Source: Pomphorhynchus laevis (Eukaryota > Acanthocephala > Palaeacanthocephala > Echinorhynchida > Pomphorhynchidae). Taken from it: a DNA stretch of 64,000 nucleotides. The position numbers and the translations under genes were made by a program. Under the pieces are notes generated by a model. It ran no database searches. It was not told the origin of the DNA and was given only the letters and a program-made list of their open reading frames with translations. Positions within the stretch are counted from its first letter, which is position 1. Every line of letters starts with the position of its first letter. Shown here piece after piece: positions 23,696 to 34,340 of this stretch. The stretch is taken from NCBI GenBank assembly GCA_012934845.2, contig WNNJ02002915.1, forward strand, positions 39,626 through 103,625. The letters are read 5' to 3'.

Positions 23696-24084
23696 AAAGG
23701 TAATACTCTCGAACGAGCCTTGCGGATCACAAACTTGATCGATGCCAGAAATTAGCAAATGGTCTCGAACGTACACTGCAACACCGCCCCCTCGCATACT
23801 GGACCTCCTGTCCCCTCGAATCGGATTCTATATAAAAGCAACTTGTAGAGCTTCGATACCATGTTGAGGTTAATGCGTATGATATATTCTGTGTTAGTGA
23901 GTCATGGCTACATGAACACATCTTGGATGCCACTGTAAATATTCCAGGTTATCGTCTACTTCGAGGGGACAGGAGGTCCAGTATGCGAGGGGGCGGTGTT
24001 GCAGTGTACGTTCGAGACCATTTGCTAATTTCTGGCATCGATCAAGTTTGTGATCCGCAAGGCTCGTTCGAGAGTATTACCTTT
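23696..24084. repeat. 125-bp perfect inverted duplication at the LINE-C 5' junction
   Basis: 23696-23820 is the exact reverse complement of 23960-24084 within the endonuclease; positions sum to 47780 throughout. The 139-bp spacer begins with aatcggattctatataa, which is the reverse complement of 23168-23184 in the neighbouring MITE. Confidence 0.9.
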
Positions 24085-26589
24085 CATATTGGGTATGATC
24101 GTGTTGGTATCAGTCTCTGCGTTGTATATCGCTCACCTTCTATGATCACTGATTGTAATCTTCTGAAGTCAGTATTGCGATCGATAAGTATCAGTTCTCA
24201 TTTCCTTCTTCTAGGAGACTTCAACCTACCTAGATCAGATTGGCGGCAAACAATATTTGATGATGGCACCGTCGTAGAAAGAGAAATCTCCCACTTCCTC
24301 GCTGATGAACTCTTACTAGTACAACACATTCAAGAGCCCACACGATTTTCTTCCCATAATAATGATACTATACTTGACTTGGTTTTTTCCAAACGTCTTG
24401 AAAACATAGCTCGAGTGGATTATCTTCCACCGATAGGTAACTCTGACCACTGCGTGCTATCACTACAGGTCACCCCAAACTTTAAATTCCGCCATTTTAC
24501 GGCTCCCATCGTAAAACGGGTTTGGTCAAAAGTGCTTGATGAGCAAATTTTATCTTTCTGTCAACGTCGTCCACTATCTTTAACAAATACTAAAGAAGTC
24601 TCACTAAAAGTGATTGGGGATTACCTTTTAGGTATTTCTGACGTGTTTGCACCAAAGCGTATCATCTCGCCAAATACTAAATATCCTGTTTGGTTCGATA
24701 AGGACCTGAGATTGATGTTGCGAGTACGAAATCGTCTTTGGAAGTTATCTCGTTCGCTTCCGTATTACGCCAACATTTATAGGTATCTTAGGAACGTCTG
24801 TACTCGTATGAAAACGTTAAAACGTGATAAATTCGAATCTACAATCATCAAGGAAGCTAATCGCAACCCCAAGCTATTTTGGTCATATGCTCGGCAAAAC
24901 GGAACGCTCAACTCTGCAATCAAGCATGTGCACTCTGAATGTGGCTTGGTTACAAATGAAACTGATATAGCTGAGACCTTCGCATCCTCGTTCTCTTTAT
25001 CCACTTTACCACATTGCGATTCTCATATGATATGGTACGGGTGCTCTATCCCTCCGCGTAATGAATCCCGGCCAATTTGCGTTACTGAAATTCAAGATTA
25101 TCTCAATAATATTCGTCCTTTTAGCGCAGCTGGCCCCGATGACATCTCCCCATACCTGCTCAAAGCTTTATCGAGTTACCTGGCACCATTCCTGACTATT
25201 ATCTTTGATAAAATTCTGGCCACTGGCAGTGTCCCAGAAGATTGGAAAACTGCAACCGTTGTTCCTATTCCCAAAAAAATTTTTGCATCATCCTGTGGTG
25301 ATTATAGGCCAATAAGCTTAACCTCTTCTCTGTGCAAAGTTCTCGAACGCGCCATCAGCACTAGAGTCTACGATCATCTTGTCTCTCTTGGTATACTATC
25401 GTCCGCTCAACATGGTTTTCGTCACTCCCGTTCTTGTTTGACGAACTTGCTTACCGCGCGCGAAACTTGGACCCAGTCGTTAAGTTTTGGTAGCTCACTC
25501 GATATAATCTTTATTGATTTTTCGAAAGCCTTCGATCGCGTCCCTCATGATGGGATGATTAGGTTGTTAGCACACTACGGAGTATCCTCCATGTTATGCA
25601 ATTGGATTCGTGATTTTTTGGACGGGAGATCATTTCAGGTGAGGGTTGGCAATAGCATGTCTTCTACTAGGTTAGTTAAATCCGGAGTTCCGCAAGGTAC
25701 AGTCCTTGGTCCCTTGCTTTTTATTATATTTCTCAATGATCTTCTGTTACGCATAAACAGTCCCTGCCTGGCATTCGCAGACGATGTGAAAGTGTGGTGC
25801 GATAGCATCTTAGATCCTGATGGCCGGCATCTACAACATGATCTCCAGACAATCTACGACTGGAGCAGTGCTACCGGTATGACCATAAATGTAGATAAGT
25901 GCGTTCATATGAAACTCGGCAAATGTAAATCTGATCATGAATTCTATTTAGGATGTTATAAGCTTCACAACATTTCTGTTCATAGAGACCTAGGGATTAT
26001 TTTGAATAACGACCTTAAAACACGACCGAATACCGATTATATCTACGGTAAAGTCATGAAGGCCTTGTATTGTATTAAGAACACATTTAGTAAGCTGCAT
26101 CCAAAATTATTTAAGCATCTCTACTGTGCGTTAGTCCGTCCGCATGTGGAATACTGCATCGCATCAACTTTTCCATCCACCAAGGCTGAGATGAAAAAGA
26201 CCGAGTCGATTTTACGTAGAGGAACCAAACTTTGCATTACATCTCTTTATTCTTACAATGAGCGCCTAGCTTGCTTAAAAATGCCTTCAACGGCCCAGAG
26301 GCTACTATATTTAGATCTTGTAGCGATGTGGCATTTGGTTCGTGGAAAAGAGGGGTTCCCATCCAATTCGATAAAATTGAGAAATTCGCGTCGCAGAGGT
26401 CACTCCCTTACGTTATTTAAATTCCCCCATGGCAAAATAAGGAGTGTGAGTAGGCTTTCCCACCGCGCATTGAATGTTTGGAATTCGCTGCCTGAAGACG
26501 TCGTCAATGCTACTAGCAATAGACACTTCAAGATGCTGCTGAAGTGGATTGTGAACTCTAATTTGGATTCGTGGATGTATTTTAATTGA
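23836..26589 (+). CDS. LINE-C ORF2: endonuclease-reverse transcriptase (5'-incomplete)
   Basis: Open for about 917 codons after a stop at 23833, with no ATG near its beginning, so the true start has been lost. Endonuclease: IFCVSESWLHE, LLRGDRRSSMRGGGVAVYVR, LLLGDFNLPRSDW, GNSDHCVLSLQV. RT: GDYRPISLTSSLCKVLERAI, SAQHGFRHSRSC, IIFIDFSKAFDRVPHDG, SGVPQGTVLGPLLFIIFLND and AFADDVKVW (catalytic ADD). Then a CR1-type C-terminus (ALVRPHVEYC, LRRGTKLC, RGHSLTLFKFPHG, SRLSHRALNVWNSLPEDVV). Length and order fit CR1/Jockey-group ORF2. No ORF1 is visible upstream, which agrees with 5' truncation. Confidence 0.9.
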   Translation, partial: KQLVELRYHVEVNAYDIFCVSESWLHEHILDATVNIPGYRLLRGDRRSSMRGGGVAVYVRDHLLISGIDQVCDPQGSFESITFHIGYDRVGISLCVVYRSPSMITDCNLLKSVLRSISISSHFLLLGDFNLPRSDWRQTIFDDGTVVEREISHFLADELLLVQHIQEPTRFSSHNNDTILDLVFSKRLENIARVDYLPPIGNSDHCVLSLQVTPNFKFRHFTAPIVKRVWSKVLDEQILSFCQRRPLSLTNTKEVSLKVIGDYLLGISDVFAPKRIISPNTKYPVWFDKDLRLMLRVRNRLWKLSRSLPYYANIYRYLRNVCTRMKTLKRDKFESTIIKEANRNPKLFWSYARQNGTLNSAIKHVHSECGLVTNETDIAETFASSFSLSTLPHCDSHMIWYGCSIPPRNESRPICVTEIQDYLNNIRPFSAAGPDDISPYLLKALSSYLAPFLTIIFDKILATGSVPEDWKTATVVPIPKKIFASSCGDYRPISLTSSLCKVLERAISTRVYDHLVSLGILSSAQHGFRHSRSCLTNLLTARETWTQSLSFGSSLDIIFIDFSKAFDRVPHDGMIRLLAHYGVSSMLCNWIRDFLDGRSFQVRVGNSMSSTRLVKSGVPQGTVLGPLLFIIFLNDLLLRINSPCLAFADDVKVWCDSILDPDGRHLQHDLQTIYDWSSATGMTINVDKCVHMKLGKCKSDHEFYLGCYKLHNISVHRDLGIILNNDLKTRPNTDYIYGKVMKALYCIKNTFSKLHPKLFKHLYCALVRPHVEYCIASTFPSTKAEMKKTESILRRGTKLCITSLYSYNERLACLKMPSTAQRLLYLDLVAMWHLVRGKEGFPSNSIKLRNSRRRGHSLTLFKFPHGKIRSVSRLSHRALNVWNSLPEDVVNATSNRHFKMLLKWIVNSNLDSWMYFN

Positions 26590-26699
26590 TATTTTAAAAT
26601 GTAATTTGTGAACAGTTGAAACAGCCATTTGCGGCTAGTAACTTGTACACTATAATAATAATTTGTTGTTACACCTGCCCTGGGACACATAATTTGTCG

Positions 26700-26830
26700 A
26701 ATAATTTGGAGTGTAGAGGAGCAGGGAATGAGCACATATCTCTTGGAGTGTAGAGCACATATCTTTTGGAGTGAGCACATATCTTTTGGAGTTTAGAGGA
26801 GCAGGGAATGAACACATATCTCACCGAATC
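26700..26830 (+). repeat. Short minisatellite
   Basis: Words ttggagtgtagaggagcagg and gcacatatct(c/t)ttggag recur with slips over about 120 bp. It ends in a small hairpin, tcaccgaatccttcggtttcggtga. No function suggested. Confidence 0.6.
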
Positions 26831-26879
26831 CTTCGGTTTCGGTGAAATATGTGTTCAACATGGGAAACTTTACACAAGG

Positions 26880-27175
26880 GAAATCACGTCTTAAGATAAT
26901 TGATGCCTTTTCGGAAAAGTCGGGCTTTGCGTGAACACAATTTTACTTTCGCCAATCGCCGAGTTATACGCTCTAAAACTGTACAATTTGGACATCGAAT
27001 CGTAGGTAAGTGGAACCGATTAAGTGAAGAAATTGTCAACTCAAGATCGGTTTCAGCATTCAAACATGAACTTTTTTGACTTTTGTTTGTGAGTCTTTTT
27101 TTTCTTTACTTTTTCTTTTTTTAACAGTGCAACTGTGAGCTTTGCTCGTCTGTTTGTCGAAATAATAATAATATT
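26880..27175 (+). pseudogene. LINE-D 3' remnant
   Basis: A frame reads FTFANRRVIRSKTVQFGH, then WNRLSEEIVNSRSVSAFKHE and a stop near 27080. This is the typical C-terminus of CR1-like LINE ORF2. The tail follows: ctttgctcgtctgtttgtcg and (aat)n. The sequence differs from LINE-A, -C and -E, so it is a further family. Only the last 70-odd codons remain. Confidence 0.65.
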
Positions 27176-28491
27176 CTTCGCTGACCGTGAGCCGCGGATG
27201 CACATTGATATGCAGTGCGCAAGCTGGATTCCGATAGTCTCTAGGAGGCGTGTTATCTCGTGAGCATGTTGTATTTAAAAATAATATTATATTTTTAGAA
27301 ATGAATGTTGATGACGGTTTCGAAGTGTTGTGGTATCACTGCTGTAAATTACGCCACAATTTTATTATATGGTTGGCCATCAAGTCTCTACTATATTATA
27401 TTCGCTGAATATAATATGAAAATACTAAAGTTTGATTATTTAATATATCAAAATATAATATAATCAATATTTAATTTATGCTATTAAATAAATTATAAAA
27501 ATTAGATTATTTTATTCAACTGTTTAAATTGAATAAATATGTACATATGCTTCCTCAGTGAACGGATTTTACTGGGAAATGTATCTTATAGTTTTTATAT
27601 ACGAAAATCATTAAGGATTGTGTTACTCTAATTATGCTTCTATTATAATTGATAACGTATTTTTCGATAGACTATTGGATTGAAATGTTATTTGAATTGA
27701 CATGACCGAAAGTGTGCTAGATTGTTCATTAATTAAAATTATTATTTTTATTATTTAATTATTTTTGATTATTGTTTAGTTATTCGCCATAAGTCAATAT
27801 CACATTTCATTTGCAAGGTCATTTGAAGGGATGGTTGGATCAATTACAATAAATTATGTAAAAATTTGAATGTTTGCATATGTGCACGCTGTGTTCATAT
27901 GTGCAAATATTTTTGATAACATGACACGTTCCTTTTATCCTATCTATAAGCCAACAGCAGTACGCTGCATTTCAGTTTTGGTTGACTTCATCATCTACTG
28001 ATCCAATATCTACGTTTCACGTTTCGGTCATTTGAATGTTGGCTGACGATCTTGGTGTAGCAACGTAACAAATATTGATTTTATCAAATATTGATATATA
28101 AATCATTGTAAATTGATATACTGGAATGTAGCGTACTTCAGTTGGATAATAGATCGGATTAAAGCAACGCGCAGTGTCATCAAAAGATTTTAACTGTAAC
28201 AATGACTGCGCAATAATTTTAACTAAGAATTGTGTTATGAATTAAATCAAATTTTTGAAAAATGAGCTTGATATTTTAGATTGTTTCTTAAATTATGCAA
28301 TGATAAACGATTATGGGACAACGCAAGCCGGGCCTGAAACTGAAAAAATTAAAATACTTTTTAATTTTGAAGCCATACATTTTTGTACTTACTATTTTAA
28401 GTTTTCTTATTCAAGATTGTACGCAACGTTAATATAATAAGCTTACTTGAATTCTGTAAGCGAACATCTAACACATTTATCGACGAGCGTA
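27176..28491. other. Intergenic region upstream of the RS-rich gene
   Basis: AT-rich, with no recognisable coding or repeat content beyond simple sequence. The promoter and 5' UTR of the gene starting at 28492 are expected here. Confidence 0.3.
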
Positions 28492-29545
28492 ATGACAAGA
28501 CGACGAAGTCGTAAAAATCATTCATCTGATAGTGATGCAATCAGTAGCCGTAAATCTTCAGCCAAAATCAGCATGGGATTTCGAGTGAATGTTTCAATGA
28601 CAACCTCGGAAAATAGACATTTTCAATTGGCACCACCTCCGAAGCCATTGCCTCCACTTTCAAATCGATCAAAACGAAACTCCTACAATAAATCTATTCG
28701 TCTAAATAAGTTGGAACCACCTCCATCATTACCACCAAGTATATTTGGTCCAAATGGATCATCTTTACTTAGATACGGCAGTCCGCACGTTTTAAATCGA
28801 CATCATCAAAGAAGGAGAATTAATAATGATTGTCGTCGTGGTCGACGTTATTCGTCAAATTCGTACGAACTGATTGATAGCAGAAGACATAGCACAATGA
28901 ATCCGTCTTATAAAATGCCATATCAACCGCCAAATATAACCTCTCAAATACCGTCAGGGACGCAATATGCTCATGTTCCATTCAAATCTCAAAATCAACA
29001 ATTTTGGCCCCACCCCACTGCAGCAGCTGCATATCCTCTGCCTACGGGATACAATCTGTCGAATGCTACTCCTAAGCATATCGTTGGCAATAGTAGTTGT
29101 GCCACGAAATCTAGTATCAAAGAACGCAAAGTAATAAACAGCAAATCAAAGAAAAGTCGAAAGCGATCTTGTTCAACGTGTTCAACTTATTCGTCATCAT
29201 CGTGTTCTGTCTCGTCTACTTGTTCAACGTGCTGTAGTCGACAATCTTCTTCCCGGTCTGCGAGTAGTATATCAAGTGATCGAAGTTACCGACGTCATCG
29301 CCGTCATCGAAAGGCAAAGGTTCAGAAACCGAGACGTCGTCGAGCGACTGTTAAGAAACGAAAACAACGCAACTCAAAGAAGCGACATACTCGTACCAAA
29401 GCAAAGCGTCGTCAGCTTACAGAGTCTTCAATTTGTTCTGAATCTGAATCAAATCACACTCCTACCATCGCTTCGAGTGCTGCGTCTTGTGGAGGAATCA
29501 TGGAAGAAGAGACTGACGATAAGCAAAAACAGCCACAAAGCGAAG
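28492..29545 (+). CDS. Arginine/serine-rich protein, exon 1
   Basis: Start ATG 28492 (MTRRRSRKNHSSDSD); an upstream in-frame TTG is not a likely start. The 351 codons have a basic N-terminus, a Pro-rich segment (PPPKPLPPL; PPPSLPPS), a His/Arg patch, a Pro/Tyr-rich middle (residues about 140-205), a Cys/Ser-rich run (CSTCSTYSSSSCSVSS) and an RS/RK-rich block typical of SR-related nuclear proteins, then an acidic tail (MEEETDDK). The frame ends at GAAG followed by GTAAAT, a good phase-1 donor. An acceptor at 40703 with matching phase continues it. RS domains usually mediate splicing-related contacts; that role is inferred from composition only. Identity unknown. Confidence 0.7.
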
Positions 29546-31019
29546 GTAAATTCTAATTAATGATTTATACTCATATGACACTCTTACTGCATCTATCAAA
29601 TTACATTCGATTATTCATAAATGAATTATCCTTCGATCATTCATAATTGATAATCATCAAATTTTTGAAATCATGTAAATTTTGATTAAGTCTTAGCTAA
29701 ATTTCGTTAAATAATTTTACCAAAGCTTAATATATGCTCTAAGGATCAAAATAAAACAACTTATAGTTTTTATACACCACACATATATGGAAATAATATT
29801 AGGTTTATCTATTTTTATCCGCAGTTCTTCAACTGACCGGGCTCTTAAATGTCTTGTTTACACTAGATTTTAGTTTATTTGAACTATGGAAATAAATTCG
29901 TAAAATCTAAGCATTTTTCTAAGCATTTTCGCCAAAGAAATGCAGTTTTTTAACGCTATACTCTCTGATATGTTCATATCTTCTAAAACAAAAGCAGTCA
30001 GTTAGCTGTTTATATGCCTGATTCACTTCATATTAAAAGTGCTAAATTAAAAACGACTTCTCCAAGATGCTTTAAATTTCTCCACAGGTAATTAGAGACA
30101 GTTTAGCAGTTTATAAGAATGAACATTCGAAAAGCTATTGTTATGAATTAATATATTAACTTAATTAATTTATAATGAATCAAATTAATGAATTAATTAA
30201 TTATAATTAATATATTTTTATACATATATTAGAGCTAATATGTCGTTATTATGGTTATCGTTTATTTCATCTATTAATCCGTTAATGCCTCTACAATAAA
30301 AGTTCATTTAAGGTAAATTAAGATAGATCACTATCTTAATAAATGATCGATCAAGTTAAACTATTAAGTTGTCTTCAAGATACAAAGCATTTTATCGTTT
30401 CACCGAGATTTCGGCGATTAAAATATTTGCACGGAAGTGTAAATTTCATTTTATATATGTGAAAAATTAAGACTAACACATACAAATAAGTACTTTATAT
30501 AAAATACGTAGATTTTCTAATGTAATTATGCGATTGATCAAAACAGAATCGTTCAGGATTTTCGATTTTTTAGATATTCTACTTATGGCGGGTTAAAGTC
30601 GTCAATGAAAATCGTTGCATTGACGTTGCATAATTCTGTTATTGTTGAGATCGTAGCTATCTCATTCGTTTTACCAGTTAATCATTCAGTTTTACCAGTA
30701 ACAATTTGATTACGTACCTAATCATTGATCGCCGACACTCACGATCGCTGGCAAACGAGTATTTAAAAAATTTGAACTAAAGGATGGACAATTGGCAAAG
30801 TTTCTAAGTAGGATGGACTGAAGATTATCAAACATTGTTTCAGCCTTAGTAATTTATCTAGCCATTAAAGAGGATTAATGGATTTTTAATGGATTTTTTA
30901 TCCATTAAAGAGGATATGCCTCGTCACATGTAAGCCTCTTCTTGATTAGGGTTTCAACCGGATAGGCTTTCTTTATTTGGATTACTTTGCTTGAAGGTGT
31001 AAATTACAATCGCTTGAGC
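29546..31019. other. Intron of the RS-rich gene, 5' part
   Basis: Starts with GTAAAT. AT-rich and without a recognised element. Confidence 0.35.
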
Positions 31020-31870
31020 ATTTATAATGGCTTCGCTTTTGAAACAATGGATACGATTAGATTGCTGGTTACAATGTATTTTGAAACTACAGATGCAATT
31101 TGTAGCATCTATATAATTGTCAATATCCTGATTTATGGATTGGTCAGTATTTGCCAATTTGAAGAATTGGATATGAAAGAATTTACAAGCAATAATTTGC
31201 TTTCAATAAAATGGTGTTTACTTCCTAATTTAATGGTTACACAAATTTTATGTATGGGATGGTGTTGGCTTTAAATTATTGGATAATATCAGAAAGGTTG
31301 GCGTTGGATGATTAGATCTGAAAGAACTTCAATCGATGGTTTGATTTCAAGGCGCTGGTGTTTGCTTCCTAATTTTACATATGTTACGCGGATTTTATGT
31401 ATTGGATTTAATAGTTCAACATGAAAAAATTTGAAGGATTGGATCCGAAAATATTTAGAACCAATGACTTGCTTTTCGTGCGCTTATAATTTATTTATAA
31501 TTTCACAGATGTTACCCGAATGTTTGATGAATTGGCTTTTAAAATTCAATATTAGGCATTTTGGACAATTAGATCTGAAAAAATTTACAATCGATTGTTT
31601 GCCATAAATATGCTGGTGTTGACCTTTTATTTCCCATGTATTTCGAAACAACTTGAACAATTGGATCTGAAAGAATTTACAAGCATTTGTTTGCTTTCAA
31701 TTAAAGGATGTTTGCTAACTAATTTTACAGATATTAGACGAATATTATGGATTGACTTTAAAATTTAATATGAAACGATTTGAACAATCGGATCTAAATT
31801 AATTTACAAACGATGGTTTCTTTTTCATATTGATGGTGTTGACTTTAAACTTCCAAGATACTTCGACGTT
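31020..31870 (+). repeat. Old tandem repeat of about 130 bp, about six units
   Basis: Units begin around gaa.aattggat(c/a)tgaaagaa (31150, 31300, 31430, 31560, 31665, 31780) and continue with tttaca..c.at..tttg, ggtgttt.ct.cctaattt and a(c/t)attttatg.attg. They have drifted strongly. The period is close to 43 codons. The first unit is open in one frame (LDMKEFTSNNLLSIKWCLL) and later units give similar words (LDLKEFTSICLLSIKGCLL). It could be a decayed repeat-protein segment or a coincidentally framed satellite. Confidence 0.65.
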
Positions 31871-32681
31871 TTCGTTATTAAGAAAATTGTACATCTAACA
31901 AGATCTTTTTATTCAGGACAGATTATTAGTATATAATGATCTGATCATGCCTAGAATGTTTCTATTGAATGTTCGAATGTTAATAGTTATGCTAATACAT
32001 CTGAAAGCATTTTTCAGTCAATGCCTTTTATGTAGTAGGTGGATGAGATCTATATTTATAGCTTGTTAATCTTTTGTATCATTGTGATGTCATAATTAGG
32101 GAAAAGTCTTGAAACGATTTTTCTCTGAAAAAAATTAATGCAATAATGGATTCGGCTATTAGTCTATTAAAATGGGGCAAATTCTTATTACGAATAAATT
32201 GTCGTAAGGTTTTCTTATTGGCAAATCAATCACTAATGTATTTTAGTGAAGATATTTGAGCATAGGCTATTTTTAGAATTGAGACTGATTACTTCGACAT
32301 TTCTAGTGTGTCATACATTTTCATTGTTGACGTGCTTTTGTCATGTCCTTCTTATACATAAATTTATAATAAATAAATTTATTATAATCTGAATTAATCT
32401 TGACGTAATATTAGAATAAAAATATAAAATAATATTAATTGAAGTAATTTATGCAATTCTATATAATTTAAATAGTAAAATCATATAATTTTTATAAGTT
32501 ACAAACTTATTTTTTAAATTTTATAGATTTTCTATGACGGATTTTATAGCATTCATGACAATTTTATGGAAAATATGACTTAAGGCTATTAAAAGTCGTT
32601 TATTAATATATAAAATATTAATAATTGTATATATTAATAATTAAGATTTGCTTTCACGCCAAAGTAAACTCTCTTAAGATT

Positions 32682-32840
32682 GATGGACATTATAAACACT
32701 AGTAATTTATTGTAAAAATTAAATAATGCTATCTTTCTACTTATAACGTCCTTATCAATATGCTTGATTAAGGACGCTATCGTCAAAATCTAGTATTATT
32801 TAATTTGTACAATAAATTAATCGTGTATATAATGTCCATC
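32682..32840. mobile_element. Short foldback MITE-like element
   Basis: The arm starting gatggacattata (32682) is complementary to the end tataatgtccatc (32840). Pairing continues through taatttattgta and aattaaataat to the centre near 32760 (cgtccttat / ttaaggacg). 159 bp, noncoding. Confidence 0.65.
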
Positions 32841-34340
32841 TTATATATAAACTCAATAATAGAGTTTAAAATAAAGAGTTTCAAAAATAAATGAGAGAAA
32901 ATTTCTGATAATCGAAAAAAATTTGAAATTTTATTATTTATAATTTAAATTTAATTATAAAAATTAAAGAATTAATTATTAATTGATTGTTATAATTTAA
33001 GAATTAATTGTAAAAGTTCAACAATTCGATTTATTGTAAATAAGCTTTCACATACAAAAAGCAAGTTTTATATTATTGTGGAAGCAATCGTTCATCTGCT
33101 TTCACAGCATTTTATATAATACTTCTTGTTTCAGGAACACTAGATAATATTTTAAATTTTTTAGATTTCTATCAGCTACTTCCTGCCGGCGTATAAATGT
33201 CAATTAGAACCACGAGGGGTTGACTGCAGTATCTTGATATAAGTATTAAAGTAGCAAATTAAAAATTGACCTTAGAATTTAACGTTGAGTTTGGGCAAGA
33301 TTATATTCCTTATCATTTGTCGGTGCAGACAAATGATCTCAAAGATTTCATTTGAGATAATAATTTATTTTCCGTAACTCGAACGCACATCCATTTTTAA
33401 AGTCAATTCGGAAAATTTTACTTGCCAGTAAGGTTTAGCTATAAAGTGCATTGTCGATTCCCAACTTTAATTTAAAGCTTTGCGATTTCGGATCGTAAAA
33501 AGGAAGAGTTTTATCTACAATCATTAATTCAATAGTGAAATACGTAAAATGTTTGCGCCAGTTTATCAATCTGTTATAGTATCGATTCTCTACTTAGTAT
33601 ATATGGGTTAGGAAACTACAAATAGCTGTCAAGCAAATATTAGATCGAAATAAACACGAAAGGATTGATTTTATACAGTAGTTATAATACTTGCACAAAT
33701 CTTGGTAACTGAGTTTACGACTGGATAATGTGATAAGTGCTTTATCCCTAAATCTTAAAATTGAATCACGGTTCTTTAACAATGGACTCTAGTTCTCTTT
33801 GATCACCTCATGGATAATGTGATCATCCTTGATCCCATTTAATAAATATGTAACCAAATTTGATTTAACAATGCACTTCTTCAATGCTTGGAAATTTCAA
33901 ATATTATATATTTATTTATCTGATCCTTCTCGCAGTTTTTATGCTCCCACTATCAAACATGATTTATTTGAAGACATTAGCCAAGTTAAACACTACTAAG
34001 AATTATAGTTTTATATGTATATTGTTACTCCATTGTTGTGTTTACTAAAGAAATAGTATAACGTATATGTTCGATTAGTTTTTTATATCAATAACCTTAT
34101 TAGCACATATTTCTAAATCCTAATTAAATCAATTAACACTGATTTTTCTCGAAATGGTTTAATTTAATCTGGAAGAATCCAAACGACGTTACTTCATATG
34201 TACACTTAGTGATTCTAAAGAAAAGTAAAACATATTTAGATTAAAACATATTTAAAACATATTTAAATAATAAATTATCCTCTTTATATCTTCTCTATCC
34301 AGTTATCCTCTTTATTTTACTCCGTGTTTATTTTACCCAC
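32841..34340. other. AT-rich intronic DNA
   Basis: No coding sequence or repeat family recognised. Lies within the proposed long intron of the RS-rich gene. Confidence 0.3.

Larger units (their letters stand above)
23239..26682 (+). mobile_element. LINE-C, CR1-like retrotransposon with 25-bp target-site duplication
   Basis: ataatttgttgttacacctg (25 bp in all, through ccctg) stands at 23239-23263 and at 26658-26682. The insert is therefore 23264-26657. It holds a 5' part of unclear origin (23264-23695), a 125-bp inverted duplication of its own endonuclease (23696-23820), an uninterrupted endonuclease-RT frame (to 26589), and a short 3' UTR ending in an ATA/TAA-type simple tail. The coding part is intact except for its N-terminus, so this is the youngest-looking autonomous element in the window. 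It is close to the source of the copy inside VPS34. Confidence 0.88.

Noticed and set aside
23264-23820. Twin-priming inversion at the LINE-C 5' end
   Set aside because: The inverted block duplicates sequence still present in the forward part and is not more 5' than it, so the simple twin-priming product does not fit.
26400-26780. Minus-strand frames opposite the LINE-C 3' end
   Set aside because: The same frame appears opposite the VPS34 insertion copy; it is the complement of RT codons.
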